Shown: positions 31,339 to 44,010, counted from the first letter of the stretch. The stretch: DNA of 64,000 nucleotides from Caenorhabditis elegans (GCF_000002985.6 NC_003284.9:14818001-14882000), one strand, 5' to 3'. The notes: generated by a model from the sequence alone, not told the origin. Program-made: numbers and translations.

Positions 31339-34300
31339 ATGACTGAAACTTCAAATTGCTCCAGCTCCAGTTCTGAATATGAAGAAGAAGAGGAGAGGAT
31401 TGTCCTTCATGTCTATGATGATGAATCCAAGGAGTTTACGTCACTTACTACTTATCATGGAATGGTATGGATTATATAAAAAGAAAAAATAACTTCAGCT
31501 CAATTCAATGATAAATTTTATAATTGGTTTAAATTTGTTTCTTATTTAGCTCTGAAAAGCACTATCCTGATCCATTTCACCAGCACATCCCCTTTTTTCA
31601 ACTTTTTGGCAACTTCGTGGGCGCGCCGCAGCAATAAGAAAATAGTTAAAAAAAAATATCGCTATAGTTTTTTCCACATTTTGATAGTTTTTTTTTTTGC
31701 ATTTTTTTCGTAAAAGTAGACTTACACTAGGGTAAATCGGAACTACTCGAGAAGACAACTTTTTGTTATCATGATACAATTTCTACGTCAAAAATAGATT
31801 ATGTATATGAATTATAATTACACGTAACCGATGAAACTTCTATTTTAGTTTTTCGAATGTGTTAGACAACTTCTAATTTTTGGAATTTATTGTAATGCCC
31901 AAAATTACACATATAAAACAAAGTAAAAAATGATGCCCTATAAAAAAATCTTAATAACGTTTGATAACGGTTCAAATTTTTTGTTCTAAAAATAAATACA
32001 TTTCAAAAGTTACCCTAATCATTTTCGTAAATTCTTTGCATTTTTCATGAAAGTACTAACTTCCAGATTCGAATATACACTTCTGAAACATGGCCGTCAC
32101 GAATATTCTGGGGAGTTGTCGTTGTTACTTGCGTGACGCTATTTATGATACAGGTAAAAGTTTTAAAAAGATTACAAACATAGAACAACAATAATTTAAT
32201 AAAACAGGGAGGAGTTCTACTGGAATTCTATAATTCCCACCCAACAGCAACAAAAATTGACGAATATCGACTGCCGACCTCATTTTTACCGAGTATTTCA
32301 ATTTGTCCGTATGGATTTAAAACTGATGGTAGATACTTCTATCTTTAAAGTGTTAAAATAGACAGTTTTAGATAATTTGTTTTACCTGATCACACAAGGT
32401 GACAAAGATGTTTACATCCCACCTGATTATTGGAAAAATTCCAGTAAGCAGCTACTAAAACGTCTCAGGTTGAGTCAAAACTTTTGTACTCTGAAAAGTT
32501 TAAAATTGCAGTTACAAATGTGAAGATGTAGTTGAGTCAATCATGATCAATCCAAATCAGATCATCGACTTTTGCGCAAACTCAAGAACTCAGATCACTG
32601 AAATCGGAAAATGTTTCACTTTTGAAAATTGGAGAGAATTTGAAACAAATACATTGAAAATAAAATTAAAAAGTGATTTTACAAGTGAGTGCTATAAAAA
32701 ATACAATTTAAAATGTGATTTAGATAAAGATTTTTAGAAATGTACACAGCACACATACATAGTGAATACTATGAAGTTTCTCGGTCATCTACTCAAGCTT
32801 GGCTGAAACCTGGATCTCATGCAAAACTGTCTTTTAGAATTGAAGAGGTATTTTTTTTTGATTAGACAAACAGATTTTAAGCCATTTCCGCAACGTGTTT
32901 GTTTTAATCTAAACTTAACACATCTACGTCCAATTATTATAGTTTTCATTTTATCTGTAAAATTTAATACCAAGTAGTTTTCACGATATGTTATTTTGTG
33001 TGCGAGATTATGTGTGCGGCTACCTATTAACGTAGTGGAATACAGATATGGTACTGAGTGTCAAAATTCTTTCAAAAAACTCCGTACCCAATGAGAATCA
33101 AGATAGAAAAATTCCAATTCTGAAACTATATCAAGATGCTATTTAGTAAAATTTGATTCAAAATAATATAAAAGTTATGTCTTTATGGTAAATTATCAGA
33201 CGTTTTCAAACAAAAAACGTCTCTATTACAGCAACACAATCTTCCTCAAAACAATTGGGGAACTTGCAAAGTTCAAACTGGTGAAATTTACAATCACTTA
33301 GGATGTTTAGAGCAATGTCTCGTAGCTGGTTACGATCAAAGGTACAGGGAAAAGCTTTGGAAATTTATCTTCAACAAACTTTTGCAGTTGTCACTGCTCA
33401 CCATTTTTCAATAGATTCACTAGGTTTCATTGTTCAATTGACGAGCTTTTGAATTGTCCAAAGTGTATGTGTTACTTTTTTCACTTTGAGATTGCTCTGA
33501 AACTTGCCTTATTTTAGTAAAAGAAGTCCCGTGCGATTGTCCGATGCAATGTTACTCGCAAAATTATGTTTTGCAGCCAGTGTCACTGTTGAAAAGCAGA
33601 TCTAAGTGAGTTATACATAGAAACAACTTTATTATGAAAAATGGAATTTTAGCATATCTACGGTAACTTTTCACCTGAACTCAAATTTATTAAGAAGTCA
33701 TCAACAATACAAACGTTTTAAACAAATCGATCTAATGAGTGAGTTTTTTATTTGAACTTTTTTTTGTGAGCTCCAATAAGAAACAAAACGAATATACCTC
33801 TAAAAATTAACAGCTCCTATAAAATGTTACTTTTTTTCTAGTGGAAGCAGTTTTTTTTCAAATTGTTTCCGCCATATGCTAAAAATTTTCAAACGTCTGC
33901 GCTCACATGTAATAATACAATATTTGTCAATGTTGTAAAATCTAATTTTTGGAATAATGCAAAAAAGATTCATTATTCCGTTTTTATAACAAAAATTATT
34001 GCAAAACTAAAGAGCATTGACAAAAAATTACAGAAGCCTCCTCCACAAGCTCTCCTTATTCATTTTTCAGGCTACATTGGTGGTGTAATGGGTTTATTCC
34101 TTGGAATGAGTTGTGTGACCTTACTAGAAGTATTCATATATTTGTTCAAAACTATATTCGGAACATTGAATAGTACAAGGCATAAAGCATTTATCGAGCG
34201 TTTGCTGTCAAACGAAGACGGAAGTATCCATGGATCTCACGAAGAAATTATTATAACACAAAAAATGTAATCCATTTTCTTAAAACAAGATACATATAAT

Positions 34301-34542
34301 CTTGAATTTTTTTCAGCGAAAAAACAGTGCAAAAAGAAACCTTGGAACAACCCTTGGAACAAGTTGCGGACACTAGACCCCTTGCAGAGAGACGATTCTC
34401 TTTGATGCCAAACAATCAGCTTGGAGTAAAGGTAAGTGAGTGAGTTAGCGTAATGATTAAAAATCTATTTTAGGTGCAATTCCATCGACCAAACCATTTG
34501 CTGAAAAGAAATTCTGTGTATCTCGGAAATTGTGATTTCTAA
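31339..34542 (+). CDS. acd-3: DEG/ENaC (degenerin/amiloride-sensitive) cation channel subunit
   Basis: Thirteen exons join in frame to 484 residues: 31339-31464, 32067-32153, 32208-32328, 32372-32468, 32512-32684, 32738-32847, 33232-33341, 33388-33464, 33518-33605, 33653-33738, 34071-34266, 34317-34431, 34474-34542. The order is a short acidic N-terminus, TM1 about 55-72, a Cys-rich extracellular domain (for example CHC, CDCPMQCYS) and the family signature YIGGVMGLFLGMSCVTLLEV (360-379) at the start of TM2. It includes the GxS selectivity filter (G370-M371-S372). It is short for the family because the extracellular loop is reduced. Expected function: plasma-membrane Na+ channel subunit gated by protons, ligands or force; the gating stimulus cannot be read from sequence. 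The family call is firm; the symbol is a weaker recollection. Confidence 0.85.
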
Positions 34543-34868
34543 TACATTTATACATAGAAAGTTTTATTGTTTGAAATATGAAAGTGATATAGTGTCAGTA
34601 AAACAGTCATCAATAAACGCTTTTCGAGTAATTCAGTTCAACTTAAAAGGTGGCCTATGACTAAAACTCGTTTTGTTTATAGGAATACATAAATGCAATA
34701 ACCGGATGCAATTTTCACACGTTGAAACTAAACAGTTTTAGACAAACCCGAAATAATAAGTGACTTTTGGTTTTAAGAGTTGAATGTGGATAAGGAGAAT
34801 ATGCAATAAAAACTGAAACAATAAGAAGCGAAACGATTAGTTTTGGTACAATGTAACGAATTGTGGGT
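34543..34868. other. Convergent 3' ends, with plus-strand poly(A) signal
   Basis: Short spacer between two convergent genes. AATAAA at 34612-34617 lies 70 bases past the channel-gene stop. Nothing else seen. Confidence 0.5.
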
Positions 34869-35754
34869 TTACTTGCTATCATCTTTGGAAGAGCGATCGA
34901 TATAGATCTGGAGCAGTGTTCGCTTGGCGGTGGTAAGTGGTTCCAAATACTTTTCCATTTCCTCTGCGCCAACTTGTTTGACCATATAAACAAGGCAATA
35001 AATGGCTTCTTTGCGGGAAAGTGACGACGCAGAATTACATGCCTGAAAAATAAAAATTAGAAAAATCTCATTTCACATCGATACCTGGACAGCAACCGGC
35101 GCCAAGTCTGGAATGAGATTTAGCAAAAGATCAACTTTGACAGATTTGCAAATTTCCTTCATTTCAACCAGCATGCCCAAGAGACACAATCGACGATTTT
35201 CAATCTGAAGAAGTTTAGCTGATGGATATTATTTTAAATGACTTTGACCAAACCTCAAGTGTTCCATCAAGACTGTGCACAGTATCGTTTTGAAAGTCAT
35301 TCGTCTCTTCGATAAATGTTTGAGTTGCTTCCATAGAATCGTCAACAAGAATTTTCGGTGAATTTTCCAACGCCGGTTCAATTGAGCGGAAGTCTTCCAC
35401 TGTGTCGATTTCATTGTAGTTATCTCTAGTGACTTCAACAGTGTCTTCTTCTCCTTTTTCTTGAAATGTGAGCAAGCTGGGGATTTCAGAGTGGGCTTCA
35501 TTTTCATGTGACAACTGCTCATTCCCATTGAAATTCAGTGCATTCTGTTTCGGGAGCGCTGGAGCAAGCACATTGTTTGGTTTCCAAGAAACCGTGGAAC
35601 AGTGTGTGATCTTCTGAGGGCAAAGGAAAAGCGATTCGTCTCCGTTTCCCAAAGTTTCCAATTCCTCTTTAGCCTGTTTCATTGAATGGAGAAGTTTTTC
35701 AACTTCATCTGGTGGTAAAATTTGAAGGAATGGCGACGAGCTGCGATGGTCCAT
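34869..35754 (-). CDS. Uncharacterised 264-residue protein
   Basis: Three exons join in frame: 35754-35254, 35204-35085, 35042-34869. The start ATG follows an ATTCCAG acceptor by 8 bases. I do not recognise the protein. The N-terminal two thirds is polar, acidic and low in order (many E, D, N, S, T). The C-terminal 97 residues (starting IENRRLCLLGMLVEMKEI) are predicted by eye to be amphipathic helices with regular Leu spacing, ending YLEPLTTAKRTLLQIYIDRS. This resembles a HEAT- or TOG-like helical repeat, which is inference only. No signal peptide or membrane segment. Consistent splice sites and three exons with an unbroken frame support a real gene. It is divergent from the UNC-93-like gene across 400 bases. 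Confidence 0.75.
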
Positions 35755-36153
35755 TTTTAAACCTGGAATAAAAGCAAAAAGTTATAAAAAGTCGATTTTA
35801 AAATTAAAAAATTCACTGTGAACGAATCGCGAAAAGAACACATAAGAAAAGGAAGAAAAGGAAAAAGGAATGCGAACAAAAACTGAATGTGAGCTGATGT
35901 GAACTGAGTTCCATTTGAAAAAAGAAGAAACAACAAAATGTGCAAACACGGCGACGCAAACTCACGTATTGTCGTCTACGCTGTTAGTGTCTAGAGACGC
36001 AGACACATTCCTCTTTCCGTCCTCGACCGTCGTGTTTGTTGTGTGGGCAACACTATGGGAAACGTGGCCGCGGAAGAGAAAACTCCTCGTCCCGGCCATT
36101 ATCAAGAGGAAAAAATAAACAAATTAAATCGAATTGGTTGATGTAAGGACAAA
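35755..36153. promoter_or_regulatory. Shared divergent promoter region
   Basis: The 399 bases between the starts of two divergent genes. The right half is GC-richer (GTCCTCGACCGTCGTG, GGCCGCGGAAGAG). A single region must serve both directions, so coordinated expression is possible but not shown. Confidence 0.45.
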
Positions 36154-38435
36154 ATGCGACGGGATTTGTTCACGGTTGTCCAGCTTGGAGCCAGTTTTGC
36201 CTTCATTTTTTCTGCTTTCAACTCGCAAGGATTGATTGAGGTTAGTATGATATTAATTTTTTTATGAATTAACTTATAAAAAAGTTGAACTTTTTATTTA
36301 TGATATCACTTGCATGTGGTTTAACGCAATTTTCAAAGCCATGTCAATAATTTCCAGGTAGCGGTGCTGCGCAAAAAGGCTGAGACATCTCCGGACACAG
36401 GAATCACTGCGAATAGTGGATATTACAGGTCTCGAAAATCGATTGTTCTTTTTTTGACATAACTTGTTATCTTTGCAGTCTCTCAATAATCTACTTCTTC
36501 TTCACATTTTTCAACATCGTCATCCCATCAATTGTGCAAAAACTTGGCGCAAAATGGTCACAGATTATCGGAGCAAGTGGATACCTGTTTTTCATGCTCA
36601 CATTTTTGTATTTGAATGTGTGGCTGTTGTATTTTGGATCAGCAGTTCTTGGAGCCGGAGCAGCGTGTGAGTTTGGTTTTGAGATGGCTGCAAAAATGAT
36701 CAAAACTTACTGAATCTACCAACAAAATGTTCCATATCAAATCATATTTAACTTTCAGTGTTATGGGCTGGAAACGGATGTTATCTCGTGGAAATCTCGC
36801 GGAGAAACAAAATGGAACGAAATTCTGGAATTATGTGGGCAATGTTGCAGTCTTCTTTGATTACTGGAGGAATTTTCCTCATCTATGTGCTCCGATCTGG
36901 GTGAGTAATTTCGAAATTAATTTTTGATTAAAATTGATACATAGATCAGAATGTTAAATGAAATTCATGAACTTTCAGTGATCTTTCCAACTCGTTCACT
37001 TTCATCTACATGGTCTTCTCATCTGTCATCGCAATCGGGATAGTCGTCTTGCTGTTTTTGCCGAACAACCCAGCGCAATATGGTAAGTAAAAACCATAAT
37101 TTTTAAACATCAGTAGAAGTTTTGTTTAAATCTATCCTGGTCATCTGTTAACCATATCAAAACGTTTTAAAATGTTTTTTGCATTTAAAATTTGGAAGTT
37201 ATGGGGTTATTCAAGTAATTTAGCAAAATGTATTTAAATACATGTTTTTATATACTTGAATACAGTTGTGGCGTAATTTTTCTACACTTTTTAATTTTCC
37301 GACACTACTTGAATAACCCCATTACTCAGCGTTTCCCATTTGGCAGTCTATCAAAAATGTTTATTTCCAGAAACATTATTTTAATTAACTTGTAGTGGTT
37401 CAAATTCGCAACATTGCTCTACATTTAGCAAATATGTCAAGTTAGCATTTTGTCAAAACATCTTCATAAATTCGGTAATCTGAATCTTTAAACAGCCAGT
37501 TCAAACAAAATCTCCAATTCCGCTACTCCACCTTCATCAAGAAGCTTATACCTAATCTCATTTCAGTTTCAGGATCACAAAACGAGGACATTGAAAGCAG
37601 TGAAGATCCCCTCATTCTACCAGAAACTGAGAATGACGTCACACTTCCAGCTTCATCAGTTAGTGAGCAATTAAGAAGCACAATTGCACTGCTCCTGACT
37701 CCGAATATGCTGTGCTTGGCAGTTCTATTTGTTTACAGTGGATTAGAAATGACTTTCTACACCGGTAAATTTCTGAATCAGTGATATCAACTACAAAACA
37801 AAAAACAACAATTCCAGGTGTCTATACATCATGCTTGTCTGCCACACTTCCATTGAAAATCTTCTCGGATTTGGTGATTCCTTACAACGCACTTTCCATT
37901 GGAGCTGGACAAATAGCCGGCGGAGTTGTCACCGGTCCACTAATGAAGATTCTAAGAATGCGTAGCCAGCATATCATCTACTTGGCATTTGTTGGGCATC
38001 TGACGTCATTCATCTTGGCCTACTTGTGCCTGCCTTACGATTCGACAGTTCATTCCACGGATGCTTCAACATACTTGGCACCTACACTCAATCTCACTTT
38101 AATTATCTCCTTCCTTCTCGGAGTGTCGGATGCGTTTTGGCAAACTCAAATTTATGTTACAATCGGGCAGGTGTTTAAGGAGGATCCAGTAAATGCATTT
38201 GCAATTTTCAAATTCTTCCAGGTACTCCAACCACATTATTTTGTTTTATCTCATATTCTTATTTTTTCAGTCAATGGCGGCATGTGTCTCATTCTTCTAC
38301 AGCTCCTTCTTGTTCCTTCCTTCACAGCTATTGATTCTCACAATTGGATGTGTTGCTTCGACATTTTTCTTCCTGAAAGTCAGACTGGCAATCCAAGTTC
38401 CGATTGTGGAGCTAGTTCGAGACAGGGAAATTTGA
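36154..38435 (+). CDS. UNC-93-like multipass membrane protein (MFS-type)
   Basis: Eight exons join in frame to 452 residues: 36154-36240, 36358-36428, 36479-36666, 36759-36900, 36979-37082, 37567-37764, 37818-38221, 38271-38435. It starts MRRDLFTVVQLGASFAFIFS and shows about ten to eleven hydrophobic segments. The UNC-93 family pattern is clear: FNSQG in TM1, GAKWSQIIGASGY, GAGAALLWAGNGCYL, and RNSGIMWAMLQSSLITGG. UNC-93 itself regulates a two-pore potassium channel in muscle; the vertebrate relatives UNC93B1 and MFSD11 do other things, so the role of this paralogue is open. Intron 5 (484 bases) carries a palindrome and a family 2 repeat end. Exon 6 has two tandem acceptors six bases apart. 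A poly(A) signal lies at 38503-38508. Confidence 0.87.
37201..37322. mobile_element. Palindromic repeat ATGGGGTTATTCAAGT
   Basis: Perfect 16-base terminal inverted repeats around about 90 bases, in intron 5 of the UNC-93-like gene. A relative with one or two mismatches lies at 56961-57081. Confidence 0.75.
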
Positions 38436-39432
38436 TCACGAACGTGCTTGTAAATATAATATTTTTCAAGTTAAAATTAAACGGGGTATTCTGGAAAGCA
38501 GAAATAAATGGTGTATTTATATACCACGCTGGATTTTGAACACAAGTTTTACAATTTATTTGAGTTTATAAGCTGCAAACTACTCTATGAAGTATTTGCA
38601 TCCATTATTTTTGACACATTTTTTGATTTCTATATTTTAAAGGTTTTCCATAATTGAAACCAATTGAATGTAACTAACATATGTGAGTTATAACTTGTAG
38701 CACCTTTGATTTTATTTGCTCCAAATCATGAGTACATATAAAGCAGAAACAATTATGAGTATTCGAAAATAATATCTACTTGTGTATAAAATTTTGAAAA
38801 AAATCGGAAAAATGGCGGATAGTTGTCGCTTTTCCAAAAAAACTTCTCACATTAGTATTTTTGAGCATATTGCAATTTTAAGCCAATTTTTAATACCTTC
38901 CAAGATTTTCAACTATAAAAAATATCATTTTCAAGCCAAGTTGGATTGTGAAAGTTTGATCAGTATACCAAAATGCGGCAGTTTTGTAGATTTGCCAAAA
39001 ATAATTGTCGCACACCTTTCAGCAAGTTTTTTGTTACTTTTCTTTGTTCTTTCCTAATTGTACTACTCTCCACTTAGCCAGTAACTTCAAATCAGTATCC
39101 TAGAAACTAGAATACTGTAGCCGCAAGCCCCCTGTGTATTTCTATCCCGTATGTGACATCTGGAAGTGCCATCTGATCAAATTGCGACTCTTCACACCAC
39201 AAATCAAACATTTGTTTGCACAACATCATGATCCCCGTCTAGGACAGCAATAATATGTAGATGAGTTGTTACGCAAGAAGATAAACACAGTTTGTGAGAT
39301 TTGCAAAATTAATTTAATCAGCAGACATATGTAGAGTTAAAATTAATACATTTGGAACTTTGTTGATTATGAGGGGATTTGCCACAAGTAATACGGTTGA
39401 AAACACGTGATAAGTGTTTTGAGATAAATTTA
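38436..39432. other. Convergent spacer between UNC-93-like gene and dmd-4
   Basis: About 1 kb. Holds the 3' UTR of the plus-strand gene, a degenerate GGCGGAT/GCCAAAAATAATTGTCGC repeat near 38810-39016, and a GC-richer tract at 39110-39250 of unknown role. Confidence 0.45.
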
Positions 39433-42400
39433 TTATGACGATTCGAATGTTGACGAGTTTGGAGAGATTGAGTCGACACTGCTTGAATCGCAGGTTTTAG
39501 TACTTGTAGATGCTTGACTGGAGACTGGGAATGTTGGTTGCTGAAAATTGCCGGTTTCAGATAGTATGTAATATAAATTATAAAAAGTTTAAAGTTTCTT
39601 TATCTTACCTCTAACAACGAATCAATGAGAAAAGATTGCTTTGGAAGTATAAAGTTTGTCATATTTGGAAACACGTGATCCATCCTTGTTGCTGCAGCGA
39701 ATAGCTTCATTTGATTAATATTTTTCACTCGTCTCACATTTGCAAAATGTTCAATGGCTTGAAGTACATTTCCATGGCAGGCTTCGAGCACAAGTTCGAG
39801 CACGTGCTTTTCGTGTTCACAAAATAAAGTCATCAGGAGTTCAATTGGTGAGAAGCTCGACAATTCGTATGTCTCCTCTACTTTCTTCCGTTTCAAAGGG
39901 ACGAGTTCCTCTGACACTGGAGTTGGCGGTTTTTCTTCGATTTCTTCATCCAAGTAGTCCATATCTTCGTCTTCACCACCAGCTGTGTTCCAAACTGGAC
40001 CTTGAGGGAGCCTATCAATTGCTTGCCCAGCAACAACTCTGAATATATTATTTTAGGACGATAGTTTAAAATAAATTTTTTTCTATTAGCCGATCAATCC
40101 CACGAGCAGATTTATACACCTACACAGAAAAAGGGAATCACTAAACACTCATTTTCATTCAAAAAAAAAGAGAAAAAACTTGGGAAATTTTTTCGCTAGC
40201 TTATCACATAAGCTCTCACGAGATAAATGCAAAAAAAAAGTTGATAATCCTGTTACTTGCTCCACCCTCCGTATAAAGAGATATAGATGAATCCTTGCTT
40301 TTTTTTGAACAAAAATTATTCAAATTGAAAAAAAAAACACCAAGAGCGTAAATTTCTGCATATGAACTGACCGGAAATGAAAACTGCGAAGTTGCACTAA
40401 CTAGCGAGTAAGTGGCACAAACATATCGATAAACTTAATCAATTTTCGAGTTATTCAATTTATAAGTTGATGAAATGAAAGGAGAAGGAGAGTACGTTTT
40501 GCAAATTCAGCTTGTAATAAAAAAATAATATATGAAACATGTGAACTCAAGGCACTAATGATAAAGATTTTGTTACTGGCTTTATCATTTTTTGGGCATT
40601 GGATAGTCCGGCATCCGAAGGATAAAGACTTTGATATCGCAAGTGAAAAAAAAATGATTCAAGAGAATTACAGGTGCAATTTGTAATACAATAACTAGCA
40701 TACTCCAAATCAAGTCACGTTGTTAATTTAAATACTCTCGTATTTTGAAAAAAATTAGGAATATTGCAGATAATGGTTTGGATCAGTAATATTCCATAAA
40801 TTTAACATAAAACCAACCGTAGTCCAAGAGCAATTGCATCTTCGGTGGCTTGCCGCCTTTTCAAAGCCACCTGAGCTGCCATCACACGTTGTCGTTCCGC
40901 GATGAGGTTGCATTTTTCGCATGCACATTCCCTGGAAAAATGAAAAATAAAAACAATTGAAAAGTCGCAGTTCAAGAGAATGATTATTATATTTTTACAG
41001 TTCCAATAATTTTTTGTATTCATTTTGCGGTGAAGGTTTTTTCAAATTCCCCGCTAAAATGTTTCAATTTGTTCATACATAGCTTATATACTTTCCGAAT
41101 TTCAATTTTCATGAAAAGTTACAAAGTTTTGATAAAACCTCACGCTCGCACTTTTCACCTTTTCTCAGATTGTATTATATTGTTTTCACAAGCCGATACG
41201 GTAATCTGATCAGCAAACAATCGACACAATCAAGCGGACTAAACAGCGATGTTTAAGTGGTTTCGCAAGCTGGGAAAATTGTAGCTCAAGTGATAAAGCA
41301 TTATTCTCGACACCTCTTCCCCGTTTTGATAATCGTCTCTGTTTTCCACACTTGATATTGCGCGGAATTGAGACAGAAAACCGCCAAGGGGACAATGTAT
41401 TTAAAATGCGTTTGAACAGACACTCTTCTTGTTTGCTTTAAATGATGTGAGGTACGGTATCTCTAGTATTGGCTTGAAAATAACGTTTTTTGGAAATCAT
41501 GACTTGGTTTTTTTGGGAAATATAGTAAATTACAGAACATTTTCGTAGACTATTCAAGTCTGCAAGATTATTTTTTGGTTGATAATTCTAAACCTAAGCC
41601 AATAAGAGGAGCAACACTTACACAGAGAAAAACAACGGAAAACAATTTTAATTTATATATTTTGGAACTAATTAAAAAATATATAAACTAACCTACAAAA
41701 AGAAATTAGTGCCAATTATGGTATGTTGGGTTACAGTTTTTCACTCTTAAACCACGCTAAAAAAGTTGGTTTAAAAAAAAATTGTAGCTCAAGACTGGTA
41801 GAATTTATAGCCAATAGATATATTAATAGTAAGAAATAATTTTAAAAGTACACATACCGTATATTTTCTATTAGTAAGGCGCCTCTATTAGTTTTGCACC
41901 TCTATTAGTTTTGCATCTAAAATCACTCATCGAAAATTAGTTTTGCACTCTCTATTAGTTTTGCACCTCTAATAGTTTTGCACCCCTTCATTTGTCCCCT
42001 ATTTTTAGGAATTCAAAATTTGCATTATAAAATCGTTTTACAAATCAGGAAAATTCTTACAGACTTGGTACAACAAGTCAAAATTGGCAAACTATGAGTA
42101 CAACTCGGACAATTTTTGCGTATCAGTCGTAAAATTCGTCCATTTTGGTTTATAAGTTGTTATTGAAATTGATTATATTATGCCATAACTTAATGGAAAA
42201 CATGAGAAAAAACCTGTTCGAAAATTAGTTTTGCACTCTCTATTAGTTTTGCACCTCCACTAGTTTTGCATCAAATTAGGTGTCCGAAAATTAGTTTTGC
42301 ATGCCTTACTAATAGAGGAAATACGGTATATACATATAAACTATATATAAACTATATAAATTATATATGAACTAATTATTAGCAAACTAATTAACGACTT

Positions 42401-43801
42401 ATTTGACAATACTTGTATTAAATTTTTATTAAGGTTTAATCAACATCGATTTACTCAATGCCCAATTTAACTCAACTTCAAGCAACAAGCTCTATAGTTA
42501 TCTGATGAAATTAGACTCTCAGTGGTCTTATCGACTTGCTCAGCATCCAAATATACATTTATACATAACAGAAATAAATCTGAAAGGGACAGCTATGTGC
42601 AAGAAGACAATTGATTATTGGCAAAATATGAGTTCAACTCGGACAGTTTTTACGTATCAGTCGTAAAATTTGTCTATTTTGGTTCATAAAGTGTTACTGA
42701 AATTGATGATATTTGCAATAACTAAAAAAAAAGGAAAACATGAGAAAAACCTGTTTGAAAATTAGTTTTGCACCCTCTATTAGTTTTGCATCAAATTAGA
42801 TGTCCGAAAATTAGTTTTGCACGCCTTACTAATAGAGGATATACGGTAAATTTTTCAAGTCGCAGATAAGTTTTTGTATAGCGTATTTTCTTTAATTTCA
42901 ACATCACTGTAACGGTACAGCTGAATATCGAAACTGGTCAACAACGAATTGAACGACTTCAAATACTTTAGGATATAAAATGATACGAAATCTAAAAAAG
43001 AGGCGAAAAATAAGCAACTAAACTGAGACATGCATGTGAAACATTACGATGAACAACACGGAAGTGCTAAACCATTATCCTATTTTTTCGGATGCAAAAT
43101 TATTTTTCAATGTTTCAATTCTTACGTTGTGTTATAAAATTATCCTACTTCAAATTTATCAACGATTAATATATATATATATAATGTGGGAGACTAGACT
43201 ATTATCAATAATCGTTTAAAAAAATATACTGTATACGTTTATTTTAATAAAAATTAAATTATTTTCTACTTCAGCATTCAGAATCAATTTTTACTAATTA
43301 GAAGTGCCTAGATATTCTACTGAAATTATGAATTTTTTCAATTTTCAATTTTCACCAAAACCGTTATCAAGTCGATTAGTTGTTAGAAAAAAAACTACAT
43401 TTTTATAACTCACAATCGTAAACATAAATTATGTACAATGAAAAAGAAGCATGTATTTTAACCCCATTCCAAAACCTATATTCTTCATAGAGAACGTGTG
43501 CAAAATGAATTAATGTTGATTGATACTGAGCCATTGTAACACAATATTCTAGTTATAAATGCTTAAACTAAACAATATTTTTTGCAGAAGTGTTCCGCTT
43601 CAACTTACTTGTACTTGCAATGCCGCTTGTGTCCTTTCAGCCAACTGACCAGTCCGTGATTTCTGCATCTGGAACATTTACAAAATGGTTGCAAGTTGTT
43701 AGAGTATTTAGTTTACAAAGCTTCTCTTACCTGGCACATTTAGGTTTCCGTTCTCTTTCGATTCGTCCGTTTGGGAATACATGTAGATTACCGATCATCA
43801 T
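39433..43801 (-). CDS. dmd-4: DM-domain (Doublesex/MAB-3) transcription factor with DMA domain
   Basis: Five exons join in frame to 260 residues: 43801-43731, 43668-43609, 40931-40818, 40038-39609, 39540-39433. The DM domain begins [20 protein letters not shown] near residue 18 and continues [20 protein letters not shown]. Its zinc ligands C22, C25, H28, H40, C41, C46, C48 and C51 are all present. It is encoded across three exons, so the frame can only be read after splicing. The DMA (CUE-like) domain follows at about 142-180 ([19 protein letters not shown]). In worms the DMA domain of this protein is reported to bind ubiquitin and control its stability in sex-shared neurons. Two adjacent in-frame ATGs (43801 and 43798) follow an in-frame TAG, fixing the start. 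Intron 3 is 2.7 kb and repeat-rich. Confidence 0.92.
41855..42848. mobile_element. TIR element with TTAGTTTTGCA repeats in dmd-4 intron 3
   Basis: The left end TACCGTATATTTTCTATTAG continues AAGGCGCC. It is mirrored by GCCTTACTAATAGAGGAAAT ending at 42329 and again by an almost identical end at 42848. Between them the motif TTAGTTTTGCAC recurs about ten times. The blocks 42090-42330 and 42630-42848 are a diverged direct duplication (both carry CAACTCGGACA and TTACGTATCAGTCGTAAAAT). Confidence 0.75.
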
Positions 43802-43859
43802 TATCTATAGATCAGCTAATAACAAAAATGAATAGCCAATGTGATATATACACAACAAT

Positions 43860-44010
43860 TTGTGATTCCGCCTCTTTCGCTTGCTCGGTCTGTAGATTGT
43901 AGGCGGAGCTCGACATTTGATTGGAGAGCCCGATGGTTAGCGTACAGCCGGCTGGCTGGATGCAAATCGACCGAGCCAGGGCGGATGTGCACAATATTGT
44001 GCATCTGATT
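43860..44010 (-). promoter_or_regulatory. Candidate dmd-4 promoter with octamer and palindrome
   Basis: GC-rich block directly upstream of the dmd-4 start. It contains a POU-type octamer ATGCAAAT (about 43960-43967) and a perfect 16-base palindrome TGCACAATATTGTGCA (43988-44003) made of inverted ACAAT half-sites. Motif identity is seen; binding is inference. Confidence 0.45.

Noticed and set aside
43590-43700. dmd-4 first exon read straight through as [10 protein letters not shown]
   Set aside because: A canonical DM start (KPKCARCRNHG) is obtained only by splicing 43731 to 43668, with good GTAAG and TTCCAG signals, and this leads to an ATG after an in-frame stop.
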